A DNA stretch of 64,000 bases, from NCBI GenBank assembly GCA_036381015.1, contig DASVDR010000024.1, positions 1-64,000 on the forward strand, in the 5' to 3' direction. The notes beneath the pieces are model-generated. The model had not been told where the DNA came from and did not search any database. It saw nothing but the letters and a program-made list of their open reading frames with translations. Both the position numbers and the translations under genes were made by a program. The stretch is from Gammaproteobacteria bacterium. Lineage in GTDB: Bacteria; Pseudomonadota; Gammaproteobacteria; Steroidobacterales; Rariloculaceae. This document shows positions 28,200-36,281 of the stretch, piece after piece; positions within the stretch are counted from its first letter, which is position 1, and each line of letters begins with the position of its first letter.

Positions 28200-30506
28200 T
28201 CAGTGGATCGGGCGGGGACGCTCGATGACGTAGCCTTGGACGAAGTCGACGCCGAGGCTGCGCGCGGCCTCGAACGACGCCTGGTCCTCGACCTGCTCCG
28301 CGACGACGCGGAAATCGAGCGTGCGCGCGAGCTTCACCATCGCGCCGACCATCTCGCGGTTCACCCCGTCCTCGGCGAGGTTGCGGGTATAGAGGCCGTC
28401 GATCTTCAGATAGTCGAGCGACAGGCGCTTCAGATTCGAGAACGATCCGATGCCGCTCCCGAAATCGTCGAGCGCGACGCGGCAGCCGATGCCGTGCAGC
28501 ACCGCGATGAAGCGCTGCGCGTGATCGAGGTTGTTCACGACGGCCGACTCGCGAATCTCGAAGCAGAGCTGCGCCGGGCTCACGCCCGTGTGGTCGAGGA
28601 CGTCGACGACGAACTCGAGGAAATCTTCGTCGCCGAGCGTCTGGCCCGACAGGTTGATGTTGCAGGTCCGATCCTCCGGCAAATGCAGCGACCCGCCGCC
28701 GATCGCCGCCAACGCCGCCTGCACGACCCAACGGTCGATGTGCGACATCAGCTGGTACCGCTCGGCGGAGCGCAGGAACTGCGCCGGGAGAACCCGCTTG
28801 TCGGCCTCGTCGCGCATTCGCAGCAGCACTTCGGCGGCCGGTCCGTTCGGTACCCGCCCGCCGACCGCGATGATCGGCTGAGTGTGCAGCTCGAAGCGGT
28901 TCTCCTTCAGGGCCCGCTGCAGCTTCTGCAGCCACTGAATCTCGCCGCGCTCGCGGGCGAGGATCTCGTCGCGTGCGGAGTACACGTGCACGCGGCCGCG
29001 CCCCTGCTGCTTCGCGACGTAGCACGCCGAGTCCGCGGCGCTCAGCACGGCCTCGCCCGACGCGCTCTCGTGCCCGACCTCGACCATCCCGATGCTGACG
29101 CCGATGTCGAATACGCGGTCCTGCCAGGCGAAGTGATAGTCGGCGATCGACCGGCAGACGTCCTCGGCGATCTGATGGGCCTTCTCCAGCGGGCACCCGA
29201 CGAGAAGCATCGCGAACTCGTCGCCGCCGACGCGCGCCACGGTGTCCGAGTCGCGGACCTTCTGCCTCAACAACGCGGCGAGCTCCCTCAGCAGATTGTC
29301 CCCGGCGATGTGCCCGCAGCTGTCGTTTACGATCTTGAAGCGGTCGAGGTCGAGGTAGCTCACGACGTGGCCGACGGCGTCGGACCGCGACGACTTGAGC
29401 GCCGTTTCGAGACGCCGCTCGAACTCGGCGCGGTTCACGAGCCCCGTCAGCGGGTCGTGCGTGGCCTGATACGACATCTCGCGCGCGAGCCCGCGCAGCT
29501 CGCTGACGTCGTGAAAGATGATCACGCAGCCCGCGATCTCCCGATCCGGCCCGCGAATCGGCGAGGCGGTGAGCTCGGTGGAGAACTCGCGATCCGACAG
29601 CTTGCTCATCAATAACGCGTGCCGGCCGAGATTCACGCGTCGCCGCTCGCTCAAGCACTGCTGGACCGGATCGCCGAGCGCCGTGCGGTCCACCTCGTCG
29701 AGCAACGCGATCAGCTCGAGAAGCCGCTTGCCGATCGCGACGCTGCGGGTCGTGCCGATCAGCTGCTCCGCCGCCTCGTTCATGTAGTCGATCGTGCCGC
29801 CGGCATCGGTGGTGATCACTCCTTCGCCGATCGACTCGAGCGTGATCCTCGCTTCGAGCTTGCTGCGGCCGAGCGACGCCTCGATGCTCTTTCGCTGGCT
29901 GACGTCGCGCGCGACGGTGAGGAATGCGGACTGCCCCTCCCACGTGACGCGCCGGCTGTAGAGCTCCGCCCACAGCCCCGGGTCGTCCCCGCTGATCAGC
30001 TGGACCTCGAGCGGCTCGAGCGGCGCGTCGCCTTCGAGATTCTCGTCCACGTGCTTGCGCATCATCGCGCGGTAAGCGGGGCGCAGCAGATCGGTGACGG
30101 GCTTGCCGACGAGCGCGCTCGCCGGCACGCCGAACAGCTCTCCGGCCGCGTGGTTCGCGAACAGAATCGCGTGCGTGTGCACGACGGTGATCTCGGGCAG
30201 CGTATCGGCGAGCGTGTCGAACAGCGGCACGCCGCTCGGCTTCGCGTCGGCCGTCTCCTCGGCGCGGTCGAGCAGCCTGTTCACGCTCGCGGCGATGTCG
30301 ACGAATGCGCTGCGCCGGCCGTTCACCGTGAGCCGCTTCTCGGCCGACTGCTGGGCCAGCAGGTCGTGGACGTCGTCCTTCAGCCGTTCGATCTCGGCAT
30401 GCAAAGGACGCCGCGCGACCCAGACCGCGACGGCGGCCGTGACCGCGACGGCGGGCAGCCCGGCCGCCGCGGCAATCCACAGCAGATTCGCGTCGAAGCC
30501 GTTCAC
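28200..30506 (-). CDS. PAS-GGDEF-EAL cyclic-di-GMP signalling protein
   Basis: This 768-aa membrane-anchored protein would make and/or break cyclic-di-GMP. Order: one N-terminal membrane helix (residues ~9-31), PAS-like domain (~95-205), second PAS (~215-335, GEGVITTDAGGTIDYMN), GGDEF domain with intact GGDEF at 427-431 and the inhibitory RxxD site (RDSD) five residues before it, then an EAL domain (~515-765). The EAL signature reads EVL (559-561), but the other catalytic residues appear kept: NINLS, FEI, DDFGSG, KIDG, AEQVE and QGY. Both activities are therefore possible. The start is GTG at 30506. The signal sensed is unknown. Confidence 0.93.
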   Translation of the reverse strand: MNGFDANLLWIAAAAGLPAVAVTAAVAVWVARRPLHAEIERLKDDVHDLLAQQSAEKRLTVNGRRSAFVDIAASVNRLLDRAEETADAKPSGVPLFDTLADTLPEITVVHTHAILFANHAAGELFGVPASALVGKPVTDLLRPAYRAMMRKHVDENLEGDAPLEPLEVQLISGDDPGLWAELYSRRVTWEGQSAFLTVARDVSQRKSIEASLGRSKLEARITLESIGEGVITTDAGGTIDYMNEAAEQLIGTTRSVAIGKRLLELIALLDEVDRTALGDPVQQCLSERRRVNLGRHALLMSKLSDREFSTELTASPIRGPDREIAGCVIIFHDVSELRGLAREMSYQATHDPLTGLVNRAEFERRLETALKSSRSDAVGHVVSYLDLDRFKIVNDSCGHIAGDNLLRELAALLRQKVRDSDTVARVGGDEFAMLLVGCPLEKAHQIAEDVCRSIADYHFAWQDRVFDIGVSIGMVEVGHESASGEAVLSAADSACYVAKQQGRGRVHVYSARDEILARERGEIQWLQKLQRALKENRFELHTQPIIAVGGRVPNGPAAEVLLRMRDEADKRVLPAQFLRSAERYQLMSHIDRWVVQAALAAIGGGSLHLPEDRTCNINLSGQTLGDEDFLEFVVDVLDHTGVSPAQLCFEIRESAVVNNLDHAQRFIAVLHGIGCRVALDDFGSGIGSFSNLKRLSLDYLKIDGLYTRNLAEDGVNREMVGAMVKLARTLDFRVVAEQVEDQASFEAARSLGVDFVQGYVIERPRPIH

Positions 30507-30882
30507 GCCGGTCCGCCCCGCGCCTCCGCGGAACCCGTCGAAGCCGCACGCCCGTTCTTCACGGGCGCGTGCCGGTCGCTCGCGGGCGTCGCAGGCCTTG
30601 TCCTTGCTGCCAACAGGATGGCGCCCCTTTGTTCTTATAAGCCGTCCGCTGCGGCGGCGGCGTCGTTGTCGTGCCCCGGGGGAACGCCGGGCTCGGCGCT
30701 CGCTTCGAGCACCCCGGCGGGGCGTAGCCTTTTGTTTTACGGATACTACGATAACTCACGCTCCGTCTCGGATCTGGCGGATTTGACTATAATTCTTGAG
30801 ACTCCGCCTTGTCGGGCTTCGATAAACTCCGTTACGCTTACCGGCCTTTTTCGAAGCCACCCCCTTCGTAAACGCTGCAAGG
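30507..30882. other. 376-bp intergenic region with a TATAAT candidate
   Basis: No gene is seen here. The region separates the divergent GGDEF-EAL and pcm genes. A perfect -10 hexamer TATAAT lies at 30788-30793, oriented towards pcm and 90 bp before its ATG; no good -35 is visible 16-18 bp upstream, so an activator-dependent or weak promoter is possible. The AT-rich stretch 30720-30800 stands out from the GC-rich surroundings. A short ribosome binding site (GCAAGG) precedes the pcm ATG. Confidence 0.4.
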
Positions 30883-31545
30883 ATGAACGTAGAACTCGAT
30901 ATCGAGACGGCCAGAGCGCAGATGGTGCGCCAGCAAATCCGCGCATGGGACGTGCTGGACGACGCCGTCCTCGCCGCGCTCGGCGGCACGCCGCGCGAGC
31001 GCTTCGTTCCGCCTGCTTATCGGGAGCTCGCTTTCGCCGACACGGAGATTCCGCTCGGCCACGGGCAGCACATGATGGCTCCAAAGATCGAGGGCCGTCT
31101 GTTGCAGGCGCTGCGGCTCGAGCCCACGGATCGGGTGCTCGAGGTCGGGACGGGAAGCGGCTACCTCGCCGCCTGCCTGGCTCGCCTCTCCGAGCGCGTC
31201 GTCACGGTCGACTACTACCGCGATTTCGTCGACGCGGCACGCGAGAAGCTGATCGAGCAGCACGTTCGGAACGTGGAAGTCGACACGGCCGACGCGATGG
31301 CGCTGCCGTTCCGCAACGAGTTCGACGCGATCGCCGTCACGGGATCCGTGCCCGTGCTCGACGAGCATTTCATTCGCATGCTGCGGCCCGACGGCCGCTT
31401 GTTCATCGTCGTCGGTCGGGCGCCCGTCATGGAGGCGCTCCTCGTCACGATGCACGCGAACGGGCGGTGGACCGAAGAAAGCCTGTTCGAAACCGTTCTT
31501 ACGCCTCTGATCCACGCGGAGCGGCCTGAGCCGTTCGTTCTGTAA
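30883..31545 (+). CDS. pcm: Protein-L-isoaspartate O-methyltransferase family protein
   Basis: This 220-aa SAM-dependent methyltransferase of the PCMT family repairs isoaspartyl damage in typical members. Visible are MVRQQIRAWDV at the start, RERFVPPAYRELAFADTEIPLGHGQHM (substrate region), and SAM motif I RVLEVGTGSGYLAACLA. The stretch after SAM motif III reads ITGSVP-like (VTGSVPVLD), where true Pcm has TAAP, so catalytic repair activity is less certain. It is followed by rhodanese (16 bp) and tolC, a trio seen in many proteobacteria, suggesting an envelope or export link rather than general protein repair. Confidence 0.85.
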   Translation: MNVELDIETARAQMVRQQIRAWDVLDDAVLAALGGTPRERFVPPAYRELAFADTEIPLGHGQHMMAPKIEGRLLQALRLEPTDRVLEVGTGSGYLAACLARLSERVVTVDYYRDFVDAAREKLIEQHVRNVEVDTADAMALPFRNEFDAIAVTGSVPVLDEHFIRMLRPDGRLFIVVGRAPVMEALLVTMHANGRWTEESLFETVLTPLIHAERPEPFVL

Positions 31546-31561
31546 CCAGCGGGCGCGCGCG

Positions 31562-31897
31562 ATGCCTGAAGTGCCCGAGTTGACTCCGACGGACTTCGCC
31601 CGCCGTTGGCCCGGCGAGCCTGGAGCCGGCAGCATCGTGCTGCTCGACGTGCGCGAGCCTGCGGAGCTCGAGGAAGCGGCCATCCCCGATGCGCGGCACA
31701 TTCCGATGCGGGAAGTCCCGCAGCGGCTCGACGAGCTGCCGCGGGACAAGCCGATCGTCGTGTTCTGCAAGGCGGGAGCCCGCAGCCGAAGAGTCGCCGA
31801 GTTCCTCGCGGCAAACGGGTTCGAAGGAGTCTACAACCTCGAAGGCGGCATCGACGCCTGGTCGCGCGAGCTCGATCCGAACGTCCGGCGCTACTGA
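31562..31897 (+). CDS. Single-domain rhodanese-like sulfurtransferase
   Basis: This 111-aa protein has one rhodanese domain: LLDVREPAELEEAAIPDARHIPM at the N-terminal half and the active-site loop VVFCKAGARSRRVAEFL with persulfide-forming Cys69. Family members move sulfane sulfur to unknown acceptors or detoxify cyanide. The position between pcm and tolC suggests co-expression; there is a 50-bp gap to tolC. No signal peptide is present, so it is cytoplasmic. The substrate is unknown. Confidence 0.92.
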   Translation: MPEVPELTPTDFARRWPGEPGAGSIVLLDVREPAELEEAAIPDARHIPMREVPQRLDELPRDKPIVVFCKAGARSRRVAEFLAANGFEGVYNLEGGIDAWSRELDPNVRRY

Positions 31898-31947
31898 AGC
31901 GGTGGCCCGAGAGGGGCCGTCAACACAACGAGACTGGGGAACCGATC

Positions 31948-33345
31948 ATGATGCGGCACACCATCCGATTACTCTGCGCGGGCGCCTCGCTCGCGGTCGC
32001 GGCTCCTGCGGCCTTCGGGCAGGAAAGCCTCATGGAGATTTACCAGCGTGCGTTGCAGAACGACCCGGCGATTCAGGAGGCGGAAGCGCGTCTTCTCGCG
32101 AGCTCCGAGGTGCGCCCGCAGGCGCGGTCGCAGCTGCTCCCGAGCCTGCAACTCGGCGCGTCCACCTCTTTCAGCCACAGCGAGGATCCGAACCCTCCGA
32201 TCGACTTTCAGACCGGAGAGCCGAATCCGAACTTCATTTCGTCGGAGCGTGAGAACGACAGCACGAACTGGAACGTGAACATTTCGCAGACTGTCTTCGA
32301 CTGGGGGCAATTCGTCACGCTGAAGCAGGCGGACAAGCTCGTCGCGCAGGCCGAGACCGAGTTCGAGATCGCGAAGCAGGATCTGCTTCTGCGCGTCTCG
32401 GAGGCGTACTTCAACGTGCTCGCGGCCGAGGACACGCTCGAGGCGCAGCAAGCCTCCCGCCAGGCGTTCGAGCGCCAGCTCGAGCAGGCGCAGCGGCGCT
32501 ACGACGTCGGACTGATCGCGATCACGGACGTCCAGCAGCTTCAGGCGAACTTCGATCAGTCGGTGTCACAAGAGATCGAGGCACAGCGCCTGCTGGCGAC
32601 CGCTCAGGAGCAGCTGCGGGAGATCATCGGCGAGTACGTCACCGATCTCGCGAGCCCTGAGGACGAGATTCCGCTCGTCGAGCCCGATCCTGCAAGCGCC
32701 GACGAGTGGGTAGAAGCGGCTCTCGAGCAGAATCTCGCGCTGATCGCCGCACGGATTGCCGCCGACGTGGCCCAGGACGATATCAGGATCGCGCGCTCGG
32801 CGCGGCTGCCGACCGTGTCGTTCTCGTCCGGATGGCAGGACAATCAGAGCGAGTCGCGCCGGCTGACTCGAGAGGTGGGCGGCGACAATCGTCCGGCCTT
32901 CTCGACCCAGGGATCGGAAGGCTATAACTGGTCCTTGGACTTTCGCATCCCGCTCTTCACCGGCGGCCTCAACTCGTCGCGGATCCGCCAGTCGGTGTAT
33001 CAGCACCGCGCGTCGCTGGAGGCGGTCGAGCGGGTTGCGCGCGAGACGGAGCGGCTCACGCGCGACTCCTATCTCGGCGTGATCTCGTCGATCTCGCAGG
33101 TGCGGGCGCTTCAGCAGGCGGTGAGGTCGGCGGAGACGGCGCTCGCCGCGATCGAGGCGGGATTCGAGGTCGGCACGCAGACGTCGGTGGACGTCAGCAT
33201 CGCGCAAGAGCAGGTGCGGCTCGCGCAGACGAACTACGCGCAGGCGCGTTACGCCTACATTCTGAACACGCTGAGGCTGAAGCAGGCGGCAGGGTCGTTG
33301 TCCGTGGAGGACATCGAGCTCATCGACTCCTGGCTGGTCCAGTAG
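31948..33345 (+). CDS. tolC: TolC family outer membrane efflux/secretion protein
   Basis: This is the outer-membrane channel of tripartite efflux pumps and type I secretion systems. The 465-aa precursor has a signal peptide (LLCAGASLAVAAPAAFGQ, no lipobox Cys) and two outer-membrane-efflux repeats, each with the pattern of long coiled-coil helices (IYQRALQNDPAIQEAEARLL; NLALIAARIAADVAQDDIRI) and the periplasmic-tip residues YxVG (RRYDVGLIAITDVQQLQ; FEVGTQTSVDVSIAQEQV). The start lies at two adjacent ATGs, 31948 or 31951, after TGGGGA. The lack of a C-terminal extension and the pcm-rhodanese context fit the TolC subfamily rather than OprM-type lipoproteins. Confidence 0.94.
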   Translation: MMRHTIRLLCAGASLAVAAPAAFGQESLMEIYQRALQNDPAIQEAEARLLASSEVRPQARSQLLPSLQLGASTSFSHSEDPNPPIDFQTGEPNPNFISSERENDSTNWNVNISQTVFDWGQFVTLKQADKLVAQAETEFEIAKQDLLLRVSEAYFNVLAAEDTLEAQQASRQAFERQLEQAQRRYDVGLIAITDVQQLQANFDQSVSQEIEAQRLLATAQEQLREIIGEYVTDLASPEDEIPLVEPDPASADEWVEAALEQNLALIAARIAADVAQDDIRIARSARLPTVSFSSGWQDNQSESRRLTREVGGDNRPAFSTQGSEGYNWSLDFRIPLFTGGLNSSRIRQSVYQHRASLEAVERVARETERLTRDSYLGVISSISQVRALQQAVRSAETALAAIEAGFEVGTQTSVDVSIAQEQVRLAQTNYAQARYAYILNTLRLKQAAGSLSVEDIELIDSWLVQ

Positions 33346-33352
33346 CCGGGCA

Positions 33353-34777
33353 TCAACGCGAGGCGAGGATCGTCGCGATCACCGCGCTCGTGGAGCGGCC
33401 CTCCTTGAGGCTGACGACACGCACCTCGCCGCCGTGCTCGAGCACGGCGGCGCCGCCCGCGATGTCCTCCGGACGGTAGTCGCCGCCCTTCACGAGCACG
33501 TCCGGCAGCAGGCGCCCGATCAGCGCGGCGGGCGTGTCCTCCGCGAACGGCACGACCCAGTCGACCGCCGCGAGCCCGGCGAGGACCGCCATTCGGTCCT
33601 CGAGCGGCGTGACGGGCCGCGAAGGCCCTTTGAGCCGCCTCACGGAATCGTCGTCGTTCACCGCGACGATCAGCCGATTGCCGAACGATTTCGCCTCCTC
33701 GAGATACGCCACGTGCCCCGCGTGCAGGATGTCGAAGCAGCCGTTCGTCATCACGACCCGCTCGCCGCGCGCCTTCGCCTCGCGCACGAGCTCGACGAGC
33801 TCGTCTGCGGTCACGAGCCCGCGCCCGCCGCTGCCGCGGCGATGCAGCGCGAGGCGCAGCTCCGCGCGGCTGACCGTCGCGACGCCGATCTTGCCGACGA
33901 CGAGACCCGCCGCGAGGTTCGCAAGCTCCGCGGCCTCCGCGGCGGGAAGCCCGGCGCCGAGCGCGGCCGCCATCGAGGCGATCACGGTGTCGCCGGCGCC
34001 GGTGACGTCGAAGACCTCGCGCGCCTCGGCATCGAGCAGAAGGGGCTTGCGGCCCCGCTCGAAGAGCGCCATGCCGCGCTCGCCGCGGGTGACGAGCAGC
34101 GCGTCGAGCCCGAGAGCATCGCGGAGCGCCTCGCCCTTCCGCAGGAACTCCGCCTCGCTCGACCACGGTCCCGCCACCGCGCGGAACTCGCCTTGATTCG
34201 GTGTCAGCACCGTTGCGCCGCGGTAGCGCGCGAAATCCTCGCCTTTGGGGTCGACGAGCACCGGCAATCCCCGCCGCTTCGCGAGCGCGATGAGCTCCGG
34301 CGCGCGGCTCAACGTTCCTTTCGCGTAATCCGAGAGGACGACGACGTCGGCTTCGCCGAGCGCGGCCTCGACCAGCGGCACGAGATCCCCGGCCGCCGGC
34401 GCGAGCGAGAGCTCCGAGTCGAGGCGGATCAACTGCTGGTTGCGAGCGAGCACACGCAGCTTGTGGACGGTGGGCGCATCGGCGGAGAAGACGAACCGGC
34501 AACGCACGTTGCGCTGCTCGAGCAGCGACGCGAGATGACGCCCGCGCTCGTCCGCGCCGACGATCGCGGCGAGCGAGGTGGCAACCCCGAGCGCGGCGAG
34601 GTTCAACGCGACGTTCGCCGCGCCGCCCGGGCGCTGCTCGGCGGAGACGGTCCTGACGACGGGGACGGGCGCCTCGGGCGAGATTCGGCCGGTGTCGCCG
34701 AACCAGTACTCGTCGAGCATCGCGTCGCCGGCGACGAGGACGCGCAACGCCGAAAAGTCAGGAACCGAGATCGTCAC
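33353..34777 (-). CDS. hldE: Bifunctional heptose-7-phosphate kinase / heptose-1-phosphate adenylyltransferase HldE
   Basis: HldE makes ADP-heptose for the LPS inner core. The N-terminal ribokinase-type domain (residues ~1-320) has DAMLDEYWFGDTGRISPEAP, RPGGAANVALNLAALG and the catalytic DVTGAGDTVIA; the C-terminal nucleotidyltransferase domain (~340-474) has TNGCFDILHAGHVAYLEEAK. The length, 474 aa, matches the fused enzyme. The start is GTG at 34777. It converges on tolC with a 7-bp gap. Together with lptABC it shows that the cell builds a heptose-containing LPS core. Confidence 0.97.
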   Translation of the reverse strand: MTISVPDFSALRVLVAGDAMLDEYWFGDTGRISPEAPVPVVRTVSAEQRPGGAANVALNLAALGVATSLAAIVGADERGRHLASLLEQRNVRCRFVFSADAPTVHKLRVLARNQQLIRLDSELSLAPAAGDLVPLVEAALGEADVVVLSDYAKGTLSRAPELIALAKRRGLPVLVDPKGEDFARYRGATVLTPNQGEFRAVAGPWSSEAEFLRKGEALRDALGLDALLVTRGERGMALFERGRKPLLLDAEAREVFDVTGAGDTVIASMAAALGAGLPAAEAAELANLAAGLVVGKIGVATVSRAELRLALHRRGSGGRGLVTADELVELVREAKARGERVVMTNGCFDILHAGHVAYLEEAKSFGNRLIVAVNDDDSVRRLKGPSRPVTPLEDRMAVLAGLAAVDWVVPFAEDTPAALIGRLLPDVLVKGGDYRPEDIAGGAAVLEHGGEVRVVSLKEGRSTSAVIATILASR

Positions 34778-34871
34778 TTCGCCGTCACCCGCGCTGCCGA
34801 GCCGCGCCCATTCTAGCGTGCCCTCGATTCGGCCGCGTCACCGCGGAACGACTCACGCCGCGTTCCGCAAT

Positions 34872-34989
34872 GGAGCGGGTCGGCAGCAGGGGCTTTCAGC
34901 GGCACGCCGGAAGTCGGTCCCTCGGGCTCGTCTGCGGCCCTCCCTGGCCGCAGACGGCCGCTGAAACCCCCTGCCGCCGCCCCGCTCCC
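34872..34989 (+). repeat. Long palindromic element, copy C
   Basis: Outer arms of about 32 bp (from 34872; to 34989) contain GGAGCGGG and the inner GGCTTTCAGCGGC, each matched on the other side with several mismatches, making this the most decayed copy. The inner hairpin at 34930-34955 is identical to that of copy A (loop CTCCCT). It lies 95 bp upstream of the hldE start, so a promoter or leader role is possible. Confidence 0.85.
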
Positions 34990-35186
34990 GTCGACGTCAC
35001 AGGGTCGGTGAGGTTGAAGACGACGTGTCGAGCGGCACCGCAGATGGCGAGCGTTGGCGGGTCGAGAAGTGAAGCTTGCGCCGCTGACGTAACGTGGCGC
35101 TTCACGTCCGTGCCGGATGGCGGCAGCAGATCGGAATGCGCATCGCTTTCGGAACGAGGGCGTCGACGCTCGCGGGTCGGTGTCGA

Positions 35187-35301
35187 GGGCGTGTGGCGAT
35201 GTGTGGCTTTGCGAGACCGTCTGCGGCCAGGGAGGGCCGCAGACGAGCCGCAGGGACGCACTTCCGGCGTGTCTCGCAAAGCCACACATCGCCGCACGCC
35301 C
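35187..35301 (-). repeat. Long palindromic element, copy D (opposite orientation)
   Basis: Outer arms of 31 bp (35187-35217 and 35271-35301) differ at one position. The inner hairpin lies at 35219-35244 (loop AGGGAG), followed by the 26-nt asymmetric segment. It is 197 bp after copy C and in inverted orientation, the same arrangement as A and B. The right arm runs into a tandem repeat. Confidence 0.85.
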
Positions 35302-35421
35302 ATCGCGGTGCGCTTTCCGCGACCTCTTCGCCGCACGCCCGCCGCGGTGCCCTATCCGCAGCCCCTCTTCGCCGCACGCCCACTGCGATGCCCTACCCGC
35401 AACCGCTCTTCGCCGATCCGC
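35290..35421 (+). repeat. Tandem repeat, about 40-bp units
   Basis: CGCCGCACGCCC starts at 35290, 35329 and 35370, with a partial unit at 35411 (spacing 39, 41, 41 bp). The rest of each unit, ending CCTCTTCG or similar, is less conserved. This lies between palindrome D and the 3' end of nrdJb. The whole 34778-35533 gap (756 bp) holds only this, copies C and D and a GTGAAGC...GCTTCAC inverted repeat around 35070-35106; no gene is seen. Confidence 0.65.
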
Positions 35422-35533
35422 CGTCCGCGATGTCACGGGCGAAAAAAAGGCCCGCCCTTATTGTGGTCTCAGGCGGGCCAAACGGCGGACCTGCAAGCCG
35501 AGCGGGGCGGCTACTGCCGCCCTACGTCCCTGT

Positions 35534-36247
35534 TCAGCCGCACTTCGAGTAACCGCAGTTCAGGCAAGTCATGCATCCGTCCAGCATGACCGCCGCGGCC
35601 GTATTGCACTTCGTGCAGAGCTGCGCGCCCTCGGGGAACGCCCCCTCCGCGAACGCGTCCTGCTGCACGCCGCGGGCTTCGAACTCCGCGCGCTTCTCGC
35701 TCAGGAACTTCAGCTGCTCGGGGCTCGGCTCCGGCGGCTTCAGCAGACCGATCCCGATCAGGTGCCGCTCGACGATGTGCCCGAGCTCCGCGATGATCGA
35801 CGGCATGAACTTTCCGCCCGGCTGCCAGTAGCCGCCGCGCGGATCGAACACGGCCTTCAGCTCGTCGACGAGGAACGTCACGTCCCCGCCCTTGCGGAAC
35901 ACCGCCGACATGATGCGGGTGAGCGCGACGATCCATTGGTAGTGATCGAGGTTCTTCGAGTTGATGAAGATCTCGAACGGCCTTCGCTGCTCGTGCTTCG
36001 TGCCTTCGTTGAGGACGATGTCGTTGATCGTCACGTACATCGCGTGATCGGAGACCGGCGTCTTGACCTTGTACGTGGAGCCGATGAGCACCTCCGGACG
36101 CTCGAGCTTCTCGTGCATCCGGATGACCTTGGCGTCGCTTTGCGACGCATCCGGCGCGGCCGCGTCCTCGCGCGGCTCACGCGGCTCCGCCTCGGGCTTC
36201 GCGACCGCGTACTTGACGATCTTCTTGTCTATCTTGATGCGTGCCAT
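35534..36247 (-). CDS. nrdJb: Class II ribonucleotide reductase accessory subunit NrdJb
   Basis: This is the second half of a split adenosylcobalamin-dependent reductase. The 237-aa protein has the TSCPD domain (VTINDIVLNEG, FEIFINSKNLDHYQWIVALT, AVFRKGGDVTFLVDELKAVF) and ends in a zinc-ribbon LCTKCNTAAAV...GCMTCLNCGYSKCG with two CxxC pairs, the part that re-reduces the active site in one-piece enzymes. In Pseudomonas aeruginosa NrdJb is needed with NrdJa for activity. The ATG at 36247 is preceded by GGAGG and lies 34 bp after nrdJa. This assignment rests on context plus the domain pattern. Confidence 0.92.
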   Translation of the reverse strand: MARIKIDKKIVKYAVAKPEAEPREPREDAAAPDASQSDAKVIRMHEKLERPEVLIGSTYKVKTPVSDHAMYVTINDIVLNEGTKHEQRRPFEIFINSKNLDHYQWIVALTRIMSAVFRKGGDVTFLVDELKAVFDPRGGYWQPGGKFMPSIIAELGHIVERHLIGIGLLKPPEPSPEQLKFLSEKRAEFEARGVQQDAFAEGAFPEGAQLCTKCNTAAAVMLDGCMTCLNCGYSKCG

Positions 36248-36281
36248 CGAGCTTGCCTCCGGGCGCCCGCCGCGGGACCGC

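Noticed and set aside
28012-30549. 845-codon frame in GGDEF-EAL region
   Set aside because: Other-frame shadow; the true frame carries GGDEF and EAL-domain residues.
35290-35421. Possible CRISPR array
   Set aside because: Units are about 40 bp with conserved and drifting parts but no unique spacers, only three copies, and no cas genes.
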